64,000 nucleotides of DNA. Source: Rapana venosa (taxonomy: Eukaryota; Mollusca; Gastropoda; Neogastropoda; Muricidae). Within the stretch, counting starts at the first letter, position 1. Each line of letters opens with the position of its first letter. Of the stretch, positions 1-12,619 are shown in pieces. The position numbers were made by a program, and so were the translations under genes. The notes under the pieces were generated by a model. The model worked only from the letters and a program-made list of their open reading frames with translations. It had not been told where the DNA came from and did no database searches. The DNA lies in assembly GCA_028751875.1 (NCBI GenBank), contig CM054143.1, positions 63,598,328-63,662,327 of the forward strand, written 5' to 3'.

Positions 1-861
1 GGGTTTTTTGGGGGGGGGGGTTTTTTTGGGGGGGGGGGTTTGTTTTTTGTTTTTGATTTTTTTTTAAAATTTTTTTTTTGTTTTTTTTCCCTTTTTTGAA
101 AAAAGTTTAATTTTTTTAAAATTTTTTTTTTATTTTTTTTTTTAAAAATTTTTTTTTTTTTTTTTTAAAAAAAAATTTTTTTAATAAAAGAAATTTTTTT
201 TTTTAAAATTTTTTTTTTGGGGGGGAAAAAAATTTAAAATTTTTAAAATTTTTTGGATTTTTTTTTTGGGGTTTTTTTTTTTTTCCCCTTTTCTTCCTTT
301 TTTGGCCCTTTTTTTAAAAAAAATTTTTTTTTTTTTTAAAATTTTTTTTTTGGGGGGGGTTTTTTTTTTTGTTTTTTTTTTGGGGGTTTTTAAAAAATTT
401 TTTTTAAAAAATTTTTTGGGGAAAAAATTTTTTTGTTTTTTAAATTTTTTAAAAAAAAAAAAAAATTTTTTTTAAAATTTTTTTTTTTTGTTTTTTTTTG
501 GGGGTTTTTAAAATTTTTTTTTTTTTTTTTTTTTGGGTTGGGGGGAAAAATTTTTTTTAAAAAAAAAAAATTTTTTTTTTAAAAAAGGGATTTTGTTTTT
601 TTTTTTTTTGGAAAAAATTTTGTTTTTTAAAATTTTGGGAAAATTTTTTTTTTTTTTTTAAAATTTTTTGGGGGGGGGGGTTTTTGGGGGTTTTTTTTTA
701 AAAAATTTAAATTGGGGGTTTAAATTTTAAATTTTTTTTTTGGGGGGTTTTTAAAAAATTTTTTAATTTTTTGGGGGGGGAAAAAGGGGGGGGGGGGAAA
801 GGGGGGGGGTTTTTTTTTAAAAAGGGGTTTTTTTTTTTTTTTTGGGGGGAAAAAAAAAAGG

Positions 862-907
<46 letters not shown>

Positions 908-929
908 AGGTTTTTTTTTTTTTTTTTTG

Positions 930-961
<32 letters not shown>

Positions 962-1038
962 TTTTTTTTTTAAAGGGGGGGGAAAAATTTTTTTTTTGGG
1001 GTTTTGTTTTTTTTTTAAAAAAAATTTTTTTTTAATTT

Positions 1039-1071
<33 letters not shown>

Positions 1072-1628
1072 GGGGGTTTTAAAAAAGGGGGGGGTTTTTT
1101 TGGAGGGTTTTTGGGTTTTTTTTTAAAAAATTTTTTTCCCTTTTTTTTGGGGTTTTTTTTAAAAAATTTAAAAAATTTTTTGGGGGGTTTTTTGGGGGGA
1201 AAAAAAAACCTTTTTTGGGTTTTTTTTTAATTTTTTTTTTTTTTTAAATTTGTTTTTGGGGGTTTTTTTTTAAAAAAAAATTTTTTGGGTTTTTTTTTGG
1301 GGTTTTTTTTTTAAATTTTTCCTTTTTAAAAAAAAATTTTGGGGGTAAATTTTGGGTTTTTTTTGGGGTTTATTTTAAATTTTTTTAATTTTTTTTCTTT
1401 TTTTGGGGGGGTTTTTTTTTAAATTTTTTTTTTGTTTTTTTATTTTAATTTTTTTTGGGGTTTTTTTTTGGGGGGGGGTTTTTTGGGGGGAAATTTTTTT
1501 TTTTTTGTTTTTTTTTTTTTTTTTATTTTTTTAAAAGGGGGGTTGGTTTTTTTTTTTTAAAAAATTTGGGAAAAAAAAAATTTTTTTTTTTCCCCTTTTT
1601 TTTTTTTTTTTTAATTTTAAATTTTTGG

Positions 1629-1665
<37 letters not shown>

Positions 1666-1857
1666 TTTTAAAAAAAATTTTTTTTTTGGGGGGTTTTTTG
1701 ATTTTTTTTTTTTTTTTTTTTTTAATTTTTGGGGTTTTTTTTTTTTTATTTTCCTTTTTTTTTTTTTTAAAAAATTTTTTTTTTTTTTGTTCCTTTTTTT
1801 TTTTTTTTTTTTTTTTTTCCCCCTTTCTTCATCCCTTTTTTTTTTTTGGTTTTAACC

Positions 1858-1898
<41 letters not shown>

Positions 1899-1900
1899 TT
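1..1900. other. Low-complexity T/G/A homopolymer sequence, probably artefact
   Basis: This stretch is almost entirely runs of T, G and A, with C nearly absent except for a few short C runs. Runs of 5-40 identical bases follow one another without motif or period. No real genome region has such a strand-asymmetric homopolymer pattern over 1.9 kb, so I read it as failed consensus or base calling at a contig end. Open frames rich in Phe, Lys and Gly here are meaningless. Confidence 0.85.
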
Positions 1901-3300
1901 AAATTTGGGGGTTTTTTTTGCTTTTGACAACTTTTTCAATTTTTGGCGCTTGTCCCGATAATGGGACTTTAAACACTTCCACAGTCTGACCGGCAAAGGA
2001 CTTACAAGGATTTATAGAGTTACGGGGAAGGGTTTTTGAAACGGATGGAATCTATTTGAATTCCCGGTTCTGTCGAGGGCTTTTCCCTGGCCCGCATCTT
2101 TTTGGTTTGGTTTTTAAACCATTGGGTTTAAAGAAAAGCCGCTTTTTTCTCCTTGCACCAGCCGTGAGCCGGCCCCCTTTTTCATTTCTCACCCCCTATT
2201 CCCAAAGGGGGAAAATTTTTTTTTGTTTTTTAAAACCGCATTTAATAAATATTTGAACCCCTTTGGGGGGAAAAGTTTTTTCATTCCCTTTTTTTTTTTC
2301 CTTTCCCCCTTTTAAAAAAGGTCACCCTTTTTTATTTGGGGTAAAAATTTTAGGGCCTTTTCGTTTTCTTCCTTTTGCCTTTTTCGATTATTTTTTCATA
2401 AACTTCTTTTTAATTTTTTTTTTTGCTCATCTTTTGCTTTGGTTTTCCCTAATTTTTTTTCTTGTTTTTTTCTTTTTTTTCCAAATTTTTTTCCAAGGTG
2501 TGCCCCCCTTTTTTTTACTATCAGGACTCTTTCATTTTTCAGTCCAGGGAAAACCCTTTTATGGTCTTTGAGGTTTTTTGATCTAGAAAACATGCCAACT
2601 CCTTTTGGTGTTTTTATCTCCTACTGATTAAGAATTTGGGGTAGTTTTCCCCATGTTATGCAGCCCGCTCCCCCATTCACTTCTGAAAGCTTAGTAATTG
2701 AGTTTATTCTTTCCATTTCCTGTTTGAGATTTTCCCCAAATTTTTCCTTTTTTTAGCATAGTCCGTACTTCCCCGTACCCCTTCTGAGGGGGTTTTCTGA
2801 TGCGGACAGGGGTGGAAGACGATCGAGGGTTACCTGTCGCACATAAATCCACCCCAACCGAGCGAGGAACTTCCAGATAAAATGGAAGCCCCCTTCACGC
2901 TGTTATCTGTATTCCCGGGTTTCCCTTTTTGTTTTTCCATGACATTCTTGCAGAAGTATACCTATTTTGAGGCTGACTTTTTTTTATTGGTCAGTGCTCC
3001 CACTGAGGCGGATGTCTTAGCCATTTTTTCTCATATAGTATCATCTCCTACCATTGAAGTGCTGACCGTTTTCCCCCAAAATATTCGGCGCCAACAATTT
3101 ATCCGTCACCTGCCTTCCATGACTTCATGTAACCCCGATCGGGGGGTAAGTGGGTACCCCATCTTTCCCGGATTTCCCCCAGGGGTAGCGGAGGGGAAGG
3201 AAAGGAAACCCTTAAATTCTCCTGTGTTGATTTTCACAGATGTAAAAAAAAAATGAAGTTTTAAAATCGCCAAACCCTTGATTTTTAAAAAGGGCACATT
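1901..3300. other. Unrecognised sequence, moderate quality
   Basis: Composition becomes more normal after about 1,920. A 124-codon plus-strand open stretch (2,882-3,256) has the most protein-like composition, but I recognise no domain, signal peptide or family in it, and the surrounding homopolymer errors make any frame unreliable. No RNA gene or repeat shared with the rest of the window was noticed. Confidence 0.4.
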
Positions 3301-4974
3301 GAAAGTAATTATTCTACCCCCTTAAAAATGGTTTTACTGATGGATCTGTATCGGTAAACAGGCAGAAATAGGGCACATTTCCCGGGTTTCCCGTTTAAAA
3401 AATATAAAATAATTTTAATTTTTGGAGAACAAATTTTTCTATTTTTACGTGCGAATTATTTTGCAATCGTTATGGCTTTTTAATTTTTTGGGGGGAAAAA
3501 AAATGCCCCTTGATTTTTGTCACATTCTTTTTTGGGGTTTTTACAAAAACGTATTTTGGCCACCAAAAAACACTGGAAAGGGGAACAAAAGGAAAGATTT
3601 GTTTTTAGATTTAAAATTTTTGTACTTTGTATTGCAAGCAAGGCATACAAAAAACGTTTGCTGGGTTCCCCCCTTTTCCCCTTTTGGAATCTATTGGGAA
3701 AAAAACTGGCTGTTTTTTTAGGGTTTTCCTGACTGCAGCATTGAAAAGTTTGATTCAATTGGCTTTGGTTTGTCCCCATGAAAAATTTAAAGCTAAATTT
3801 ATGAATTGTATGTTTTCAAAAAAGAAGAAAACACACTTTTTAAAAAATTTCATGCTCCAAAAGAAACTAGAAAAATTTAATATATAAAAAGAGGCTAAAA
3901 TTTTATGGGAAAACCAAATAAATTTTTAAAAAAAAGGACATGTTTTCTGTTCTCAAAAAACTTTAATCCACTATGTATTCTTGGCCCTTTCCCAAACCTA
4001 AATAAAACCCTTTTAAAAGGGGAGGGAAAAATATTCCTTAAAAAAAAAATGCCACGGTTCAAGAAGTTTCTATATAAAATCTCAAATTCATAACTTTAGT
4101 TTTGAGGTTTTATATTCTTCCCCCGTAAGACCTCTACGTAGATGGTTTTTGAGATTAAAATATACATACAAATGAGAGAGAGAGTGGTTTTTAATGAGGG
4201 GTGGGCCCTTATCACCAAGTATTTAAAAGGAAAAAAACCCGGGCTTGAAGCTAATGAAATATAAATCCCCGAAAAAATTTTCTATCAAAAGTCCTAAGAT
4301 TTCCCGGGTTTTTTCTTTTAAATTTCACTTTTTACAAGTGTAGATTTGTCTTTAAAAGAAATTTGTTAAATTAAATTTGTATTTAGTTTTAATTTTGTTT
4401 CCTTATTATTTGCCCATTAACTCTTACTTTTCCCTTTTTGTGAGTATTGAAATTATTTTTTAGTGTAAATTTTTGTTGGTTTATTCTCCTGTTTAAAATT
4501 TGTTTTTTAATCCTCCATTTGCCCAAAGGGGTAAAAAGGGAAATTTAAAACTTGGGTAATGAAATTTCGCGCGCGCGGCGCGCCGCGTTTTGGGGTGGGG
4601 GGTTTTGTTATGTTGTGGTGTGTGTTGTGTGTGGTATGTGTGTTGGGGTTTTGTGCTTGCGGGACTGTCTGCTCAATTTTTGGGACAATTTTCTTGGGTG
4701 TTTGCCTTTTGAAAGGGACCCAAAGCAGGGGACACAACCTATGTCATAAATGTTTTTTTGTTGTTTTGGTGTCTGGTTTTTGTTGGGGGTTGGGTTTCAC
4801 TTTTTTTCCCTTATCTTCGACTTCTGTGTTTTATCAGCTTCTCTTCCCCCGATATGTTAAAAATTTTTCAAAAAACCTCGAGTTGTTTTTCATGGATAGT
4901 GATGGTTGGGAGAATCCCTTTTATCCTGACCCAGGAAAGTTGGGCTTCTTGAGATGAAAAAGGCAAAAAATATA
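3301..4974. other. No recognisable gene; GT-rich tract near 4,565-4,690
   Basis: AT-rich, homopolymer-inflated sequence. The only structure I see is a GC-alternating stretch just after 4,565 followed by an imperfect GT-rich tract to about 4,690, probably a badly called GT/GC microsatellite. Confidence 0.4.
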
Positions 4975-5245
4975 AAGGTGTCCCCCAAACCCATATTGTC
5001 GTAGAGGGGCAAGGCATCAGAGGCCTCACTTTTTTTGGGGGCCCCATATTTAGGGGGAACCCTTTTTTAACCCCCCGTGCTTTACCTTCCCCGCCCCTAA
5101 AATCGCAGGGTACTCATTTACAGCTGGGGAATGGGGGGCTGTACTGAAAACCAAGGGACAAACCCAAAATCACCCAACCACTCGGTAATCACACTTGATA
5201 TTTTTTTAACAATGGGTTGGGGGAAAACGAGTGCTCTGTGAAAGG
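4975..5245 (-). mobile_element. SINE-C copy 1 (tRNA/5S-like composite), degraded
   Basis: This segment aligns by eye over its whole length with the cleaner copy at 60,895-61,182: the shared order is a GGTGTCCC start, a GTCGTAG block, TTTACCTTCC, a CATTTACAGCTGGG block, TGTACTGAA, and a GCGAGTGCTCTG-like end. Both copies lie the same way round, with the RNA-polymerase-III-like head at the right-hand end, so the element reads on the minus strand. Many homopolymer errors are present in this copy. The assignment as a SINE comes from the better copy. Confidence 0.6.
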
Positions 5246-8200
5246 TGATGGCTAGTCCAAAGGGCCTTGGCCCGGGCCGGGAAACCCCCCCCATCATGGG
5301 GCCCCACTCCTACTGGGTATGGGTTTTTCTTGCTGGGATCATCAGTGAACAAAATGTCTCTGATGCTTGGTCCCTTTTTTCTAAAATGAAGGGAAGGGTT
5401 AAAAAGCCTTCAGATAAATTTTCTAAAAAGGGATTTTTCAAAACGGGCCAACAAAAATTTTCCCGAGAGCATTAGGGTGAGGATGCTACTTTTTTTTTAT
5501 TTCCCCCTGCAAATGCCCAAAAAGGGATTTGAGGGAAATGGTTAAACTGCATTATTCTGTTTAAATTTTTTGTGCAAGGATTCAAAATTTTTTCGCAGTT
5601 TTTTTGGGGCCCGCCAAACTTTTGAAACCCAGGGGACTTTCCCCACTGACAAAAAAAAACACCTTTGTGAGGTAAAAGAAAAACAAAATTTTGGGGGGGG
5701 CAGCCCGGTGTTCTCTCCACTTCTGGAAGTCTCGAAAAAGGAAAAAAACCTGTCCCAAAAGTTGATTTGTCAATTTGGAAACCCCACGTGAGTCTGGACA
5801 AACAAAAATTTCCCAACTCATGCCTTTGGGGTCAAGATAACCTCTGCAAAGCTTTGCCCAAAAATGCTGAGAAGTGGATGCCCCTGGTTTGTTGTTACAG
5901 CCCCCTCTTTTTCCAATTTTTTTTTGGGGGAAAAGGGGGGGATAATCTTGGCATCCCCCCCTGCCTTTCCCCTGACAAAGGATTTTTTACGCAGAAATGC
6001 AGTAGGCAGTCTTTTAGTTTCTTGAATTTTATCAAGGTGGGGGGGGGGGGGGGGGTCTTGTTGATTCCGGGGCCTTTACCCCGGGCCAAGCTTCAAAAAC
6101 CCTTGCTGAGATTATTTTAAGTTGGCTCTTCAACTAGCTTTTATAAAGGAAAGGGAGGCACTTTTACAGAAACATGGGAAAAAAAAAAAAAGGGGGCCAT
6201 GATGTGGTCTGTAGAGCCAGAGGGCAGGTAGGGGTTCTACCCCCTCTGTCTGGTTTCTGGCCCTTTTTCTGTGCTAATTTCTTGGTTTGAGATTTTCAAT
6301 ACGTTTGCTTGGGGGAAATCCCCAAATGCCCCCTTGATGCTGTTGTAAAAATTTTCCCCGAAAGTTTTTTAAATCTTTTTTATTTGGGGACACAAATTCA
6401 GTTTAAAAAAAAAATTTAAATTTTTATCCCGACAACAATTTCTTTATTTATTTTTCCCCCCATACAAGACTACTAGCTACCAAAGTACACAAGAATCAAT
6501 CTCATTTTTTGTTGCAAACAAAATTTAATTTAAAATTTAAAAAACAAAATTTACTTTATTTGGAAAAGGTTTCAACTTTCTCTAAGTTAATGTACGGATC
6601 AATTTTTTTTCTGAAAATTTGTCAAATGCAATTTTTTTAGCTATGCTCCCGCTTTTCCCTTTCATATTTAAAATTTTGGGTTTAATTTAGAAAAATTTTC
6701 CAACATTAGGGTTTTGGGTTTTTTTCCCAAACCCCCCCATTTATTTAAAAAATTAGAACTTTGGGTAACAGTATTAATTTTAAATGAACAAATTCATTGT
6801 TTTTTGTAAATTTCATCAGTGCCAAAAAGCAAATTTTTCCCATTTTAAAGGTTTGTCCCCCTGCAAAAAGAAAAAATTTGGTTTTATTTCACTTCAAGTT
6901 CTTTCCAAAATTCGTCCCAAAAACACTTTTCCCTAAATAATGGTTTATCGTTTTCCTTTTTCCTTTTTCCAAAAAAAATTTAAATTGGCATTTTTCTGTA
7001 ACTTTCATTTTTCTTTTAAAAATTTTTTTTTCGTGACTAAAATTTTATAACAAATCCTTACTTGAAACCCCTTTCAACTTAATTTTTTTTCATTTTTTTT
7101 TTGTAAATTTTAATTTCTCGTGCCCGCTATCAAATGTTAACTGTCCCTTTTCCCCAAATTTACGAGAGATTTTTTGTCGAGAATTTCTATTTTTTAATCA
7201 TTTTTCAAATAAATACTGGGCCTTTTCCCCGCTTTTGAAAAATCTCTAGGCATTTGGTTTCCTTTTATTACTAAAGTTGCCATCCAGTTTTTTTAGTTTT
7301 TTGTTCCCACATATTGTTGGTTTGATCGCACCAGCTTAAAAAAATGCAAAAAATTAATGTTTGTACCTAATTTTTTTGATAAATTTTATGAGTAAAAAAT
7401 TACCATAACTTTAAACGTTTTTTAACCAAAAGTAATTTGTTTTTTTGCCCCCTTTTTTTGGTATATCATTGGGAAAAAAACCCCCTTTGAATTTTTTATT
7501 TGAAAAATTGGTACTTGGGAAAAAACTGTGCCCTTTCCTTTTGGGTCCCCTTTCTGAAAAAGTTTTTATATGATGAAAAGTCTTTCCCCCAAAAGAATTG
7601 GTTTTTAAATTTTTTAAAACAGTTTGGGCCCTCCAATCTAAATTTATCCCATATCAGGGGACAATGAATGCAATATTAACTCCCTTTTTTTTCTGTGTAT
7701 AAACTTTTTAAACCATGCAAGTTTCTTTATTGTTATACACTCTGATATTTTGGTTTTTACCTTTTAAAACCCCCCTTTTTTTTGCTTTGCACCAAAAATT
7801 TCCCTTTTTTTCTTATCGTTTTCTTGTTTCCCCCCAAAAATTTTTATAATATAGCTTTTTCAACTGGGAAACTTGACATCCGGGGGATTTGACAAAAAAA
7901 TTTCCCTAAGTATAAATAACTTTTTAGAGTACAAATGATTCAAGATTTCTACTTTTCCAAAGGGTAAAAATCTTTTAGACCTTTTCTTAAAAATTTTTTA
8001 ACTTCATATAGTTTATCGTTTTATATTCTTCCTCTTTCAAAGGGGAAAATGTTCGTTTAACCAGTTTCCCAAAGGTTTTTATATTTTTTTTGGATTCCAC
8101 TCCATTTTTTTTGTTTGGGAAGTAGGTTAATTTGCCAATTCCCTTTTTTTCTGGGCCCAGCCCAAAAAATTTTTGGTTTTTAAACAAAGTTTTAAAATTT

Positions 8201-9204
8201 TAAACCCCGACATATCCTCAAAGGTTTTTAAGGCTTTGGGAAAAAACACTTTAATGAATGTTTTGGGCTCCCCTAGATTTAATGATGTATCAAAACAGCC
8301 CAAAAAGACATATTTTATTTTTATTATTTGCCCTGATGTTTCTTTTTTTGAAAGCAGGGCTGGATGTTTTTCCCCTGAGCTCTGCCCCCTATTTGGGTTT
8401 TGCGTTTCCAAGCAGTCTGCTGAGCCCTTTCCCCGGGGAGTTTGAGAATCTTTTATTTGTTTTTTCGGGGGGAAACTCTGTTTATACTTTTTGAGGGAGG
8501 TTGTATGGCTTTTGGATGAAATGTCCCTCTCAGTCGACCTGGGTTTGAAACCCCAATGTGACTTTGAGGGGCCCTTTTTCCCCCCGTAGGCAAACCATTG
8601 CAAATACAGGTGGGACACAGATTTTCACTTTTTCGTGGGAGAAATCCCCTTGAGATTCAAAGGGGCCCCAAAATTTTCCCTTCCCCAAAGGTCCGAGGCA
8701 AAATGTGTCATGATGGGTTTGGGTTTGGAAAACTTTGCTGCCATCAAAGCAAGGGTTTAAAATTTGTCTTTGTGTCATTTACTTTTGTTTGGTTTTTTAT
8801 CCCGTCTTGCAGCACACCAAAAGGGGGGCCCAAATTTCACTTAGTAAGAAAGTGTGTGGAAAAGTATGTAAAAGGAGAACACCTGACAAGAATAAAATTT
8901 TTGTTGGGGCAATGCTTTAAACACAGGTGTTTCCCCCGGAAATCTTGTGTTGAGTTTTGGTGCGGGGGGGAAAGAAGTAGAGGGGCATAAAGGGGCCAAA
9001 ATCCATTAGTAAACCCGTTGCTTTGTTTTATTTTGTTCATTTGAAAAAGGCCAAGGAAAGGGGGGCCCGGGGCAAGCAATCCTGCACCCCCCCTGGCACT
9101 GAACTTTACCCTTTTGAACAACTTGTTTCTTTCTGAGGGAAATTTTAAAAAATGGGGTGCACAGTTTTTGTAGTATATGTTCTTAGCGTTTTTAAACATG
9201 GGTG
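5246..9204. other. No recognisable gene, low-quality AT-rich sequence
   Basis: About 4 kb of homopolymer-inflated sequence with no coding region I can support and no match by eye to the repeat families in the window. Around 8,538-8,560 a short segment resembles a tRNA B box, which might mark another degraded SINE, but no A box or tail was convincing. Poly-G of about 19 bases lies at 6,037-6,055. Confidence 0.4.
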
Positions 9205-9552
9205 GACAGTGTTTGGGGCCTGCACACTGACCAGGGGGGGACTGGTGGTGTGGTGACGGGGTTTTAGGCATGCCCCACGACCAGGGTGACTGGGGGTGTG
9301 GTGGACGGTGTTTGGGGCATGCACAAATGCCAGGGTGGAAATGGGGTGTGGGGGGGAAAGGTGTTGGTGCATAAAACTGACCCGGGGGAAATGGGGGGGG
9401 TTGGGCGGGTTTTGGGGCATGCAAAACTGACCAGGGTGACTGGGGGGTTTTGGTGGGAAAGGTTTGGGGCAAGCACACTGGGCCAGGGGTGGTGGGTGGT
9501 GGAAAGGGGGTTTTTTGGGAGCACACTGACCAGGGTGACTGGTGGTGTGGGA
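9205..9552 (+). repeat. Minisatellite, about 48-bp unit, about 7 copies
   Basis: Seven head-to-tail G-rich units follow the pattern TTTTGGGGCATGCACACTG, ACCAGGGTGACTGGTGGTG, TGGTGACGG. Unit lengths vary from about 46 to 54 bp, partly from G-run length differences that may be sequencing error. The purine-skewed strand gives spurious Pro/His-rich reading frames on the other strand. The array sits about 1 kb downstream of the GRL101-like pseudogene (in its direction of transcription). Confidence 0.8.
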
Positions 9553-9683
9553 GATTTAAAAGGCAAAGTCGGGAGGCACTCAGAGGCACTGCTGCCTGGC
9601 TCAGCTATACTCGCAAGCTGTTCCTAACTACAATAGTAATGATAATAACTCTCTCTCACACCACAAACACACACACAACATCC

Positions 9684-9688
<5 letters not shown>

Positions 9689-9738
<50 letters not shown>

Positions 9739-9795
9739 TATATTATATATTTATATATATATATAATATTATTATATATTTTATATATATTTTAT
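9689..9795. repeat. CT microsatellite followed by AT-rich tract
   Basis: A pure CT run of about 30 bp (9,689-9,718) passes directly into a TA-rich stretch with several TTATA-type interruptions, ending near 9,795. A short CA run precedes it at about 9,665-9,680. Confidence 0.9.
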
Positions 9796-10529
9796 GGGAG
9801 TGGTGCTAGGCCCCAAGAATATTTATTCTTAGGGCTGCACAAGCACTTCTGACTTGGGGAAAGTATTTTCTCAAATATTTCCACATTTGGTGCCTTAAAA
9901 ATTTTTATCTTGTAGTGATTTTTTAATCTTGTAAAAAAAATCTTTTTTATGATGAGAATGAAACTGTATCTGGTTACCTGCACTTGTTTTTTCCCCACTA
10001 TGTTTTCTCAATTTTAAGATTGGTCAAGTTCAAGCAATTCTTCTGAGATCAAAGTAAAGGCCATTTATCTTCTCAACTTCTTTTGCCTGTGTCAACACTT
10101 TATGGGTTGGCCATGTTTGGGTTATCATTATTGTCCAGTTTAGGCAGGACCATTAGCGGGGTACAGAATTCTATGCTCTTCCTTGCATCTTTTTAAAAAA
10201 AGGACCCCGAATATAAGACATAAAGATTCGCTAGTCATGATTTTTGTCTACATATACATTTTTCACAACTATTATATATTTTCCTTTTCTTTCTAGTTTT
10301 ATCTTTTGCTGGCAGTGGTGGTATTCCACATGAATGTTTATCATGAAATGATATATGATTCAATTCCAAACGTGAGTGAGAAAGACACAAAATAGTGGAG
10401 TCAGACCAAAAGAAATACTGACATGCAGAGAGATGGGAAAACATACCTGGAGACGACAAGACGGGAGAATTGTTAAGTGTTTCATCTGGACTAAGGCAGT
10501 TTATAATTATGTGCTCATTCTAACGTTAA
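9796..10529. other. 3' flank of the GRL101-like locus, no gene seen
   Basis: Cleaner sequence than the surroundings, with ordinary base composition. It lies beyond the C-terminal stop of the receptor-like sequence on the minus strand. I see no further domain and no clear poly(A) tract that would mark a processed copy. Confidence 0.4.
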
Positions 10530-12585
10530 TTCTATGAACTCCGAGCTTTCAATACCTGGAGAACTCGTTGCTCCTTCTGCTGCTGTTGGTTTTGTCCTTC
10601 ACACAATTCCACATAAAACAGTGGGTACAGTGCAGAATTGAGAGGAGTTATAACAGCAACCAGGATGACTGTCAGTGTGTCTGAAACACTGGCACCTGCG
10701 GGGCCATCAGACTGGTGGTGGTGATGGAGAACCAACACACAGCTGTTGTGACACTGTGTTTGTGACCGAAGGCTGTGAAGACAGCGCTTCCTTTGTCTTG
10801 TGCCCTGCCAGATTCTGTTTTTTGGCTTTGACCCGTAAATGAACAGTTGGCCAAAAACTCACCATCAGACACAGCACTGTTTGAATGTCAGAAAGAAATG
10901 CTTCAGGGCAGTGTTGCCTTTAGAGTATTGTTTTTATCAAAGAAAAACCAGATGGCACAAACCATTCAGGGTGTAGCCCCTGCTCCGTAGAGCTCAGGAA
11001 GTAAAGGTACCGATGATAAAAACAATCCCGTAACCAAGCCACACCCAAAGATACAGACATTGCTTTGCAGACATTTGAAAACTATTGATGGATGAACAAA
11101 AAACAATGCCATAGTCCAAAAGTCATGAACCAGCTAATCAGAAGTGACATCTCATAGAGAAAAGAGACAGAAACCAGCTTCTTGCAAGCCAGGCTGTTAG
11201 TCCAGGCCTGTTCATACAGAAGGTAGTCACCTCTCAGCTGATCATCAGCTACAGCAATGATGGTGGTGCTGATTCCCATGCATGTGTAGTACACTGCAAA
11301 TTGAGAATGCATAGAAAAAGTACGTCTTGAAAATGCTTTTATGACGTGTTGACCGATAAATATCAAAGAAATTCCAAATACTACAAAAAGTCCCAAAAAA
11401 CCAAAAAATATCGATACATTTTGGGGGATAAAAGATGGTGGGAGGAAGAAAGCATGGGTTGTGGCACATTGCAGAAAGGCTTTTTTGAGAGTGTAAGCCA
11501 CAAACTGCTCACAAAATATTCTGAAGGTGGATGAATGTAGATGGACAGTTGTTCAAGTCCTGAGAAGACATCCAAAGAGAAACTGTTCAGCTTGTTGTCT
11601 CGAAGATCTAACTCTTTCAGCTGCCTCAGGTTTTGAAAGCCATTGCTCCTATAAGTTCATGTCTGAAAAAGAATGTTAAGTAATTCAAGCTGTGTAAAAA
11701 ACTGTAAAAATTTTCAATGTCTAAAGTTTGAAGAATGTTTCTAGAAAAATCAGCTTTCTTTAGAGAATTTTGGGTCTGTTAGAAGGTTCTTTTAAAAGTG
11801 AGGTCAAAGGGTTACCTGGTAGTAGGAGGACACGTAGACTTGCTAATGTGACAAAAACGTTAACAGTGATACTTGTAAGGTTGTTGTCACTCAAATCTAG
11901 AAACTTCATGTTGGGAAAGGACATGACAGGGGAAAGAAAAAAAGGGAGCAGTGTGAGAGAGTCAGTTGAACAAGGTAAGTGTTGTTCCCCAGGTCAGACA
12001 GCGTCATCCCTGAACCCTGAGCATGCAGGTAGCGAAGCTGGGGAAGAGGTGGGAGAGAAAGGCTGAGGACAGACGAAAGACAGCCCTGGGCACATACAGC
12101 CCACAGGACAGGTCATGTCACACAGCCCTTCATCATCCCCGTTGTGGAACACTGCCCCCAGCCATCACACACATGATCTATGTGCAGACACACTGGAGAA
12201 GCACGACACCGGAAAAATCCTGGGCATTCTGCACTCTCGCAGCCTTGTTCATCCTCCCTGTTGATGCAGTCCCTAATATCCATTTTCAGCGAGTTTTAGG
12301 CAGGTAGACGGTTTAGTTGCTCAGTTGGACACAGGTAGTGGCTGTCAGGACACGACTCATTCCCCTTCCATTTCTTTGTAAATGAATAAACCCTTGGCCA
12401 TCTAGATTTGATGAGATCAGCTGCTGTGCTTTGAGAGCAATGAAGTGTCCTAATCTAAATGACAAAGAGATACTCCAGCCTCTGAAGCACGATATATCTC
12501 ATCAGAGTCATCCAGACAGTCAGAAATCCATTGCAAAAGTTTATCAGATGACACACACTGACCATTGTCACATGAAAACCCTCAC
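10530..12585 (-). pseudogene. GRL101-like LDLa/LRR G-protein-coupled receptor, broken
   Basis: Read from 12,585 leftwards, three LDL-receptor class A modules come first: one ending DCLDDSDE (about 12,500), one ending DCINREDEQGC (about 12,260), and one with CPGFFRC and HVCDGWGQC (about 12,200). A CPVGCMCPG cap (about 12,100) then precedes leucine-rich repeats (MKFLDLSDNNLTSI near 11,900; LKELDLRDNKLNSF near 11,600). A seven-helix domain follows: TM1 with GFLGLFVVFGISLIF, a TM2/loop region containing IIAVADDQLRG, a TM3 region, TM4 with GLFLSSVPLLP, TM6 with AVCWFSI, and TM7 with NSALYPLFY. This is the order of the snail orphan receptor GRL101 and of relaxin-type LGR receptors, which act at the plasma membrane. 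At least five frame breaks are needed, TM5 is not recognisable, and no intron interrupts the 2 kb. It may be a pseudogene or retrocopy, or a real gene with consensus indels. The N-terminus is not found upstream of 12,600, where quality collapses. Confidence 0.75.
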
Positions 12586-12619
12586 ATGAAGGATGTTTAC
12601 AGAAAGACTCATCACTGTT

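Noticed and set aside
266..1892. Phe/Lys/Gly-rich reading frames
   Set aside because: Translations of homopolymer runs in failed consensus.
2882..3256. A 124-codon frame as a real gene
   Set aside because: Composition is plausible but no domain or neighbouring exon is recognisable, and the region has homopolymer error; left as unassigned sequence.
8523..8620. A further SINE head
   Set aside because: Only a B-box-like word is visible; no A box, body or second copy in the window.
9145..9589. A Pro/His-rich protein on the minus strand
   Set aside because: The frame is the complement of the 48-bp G-rich minisatellite.
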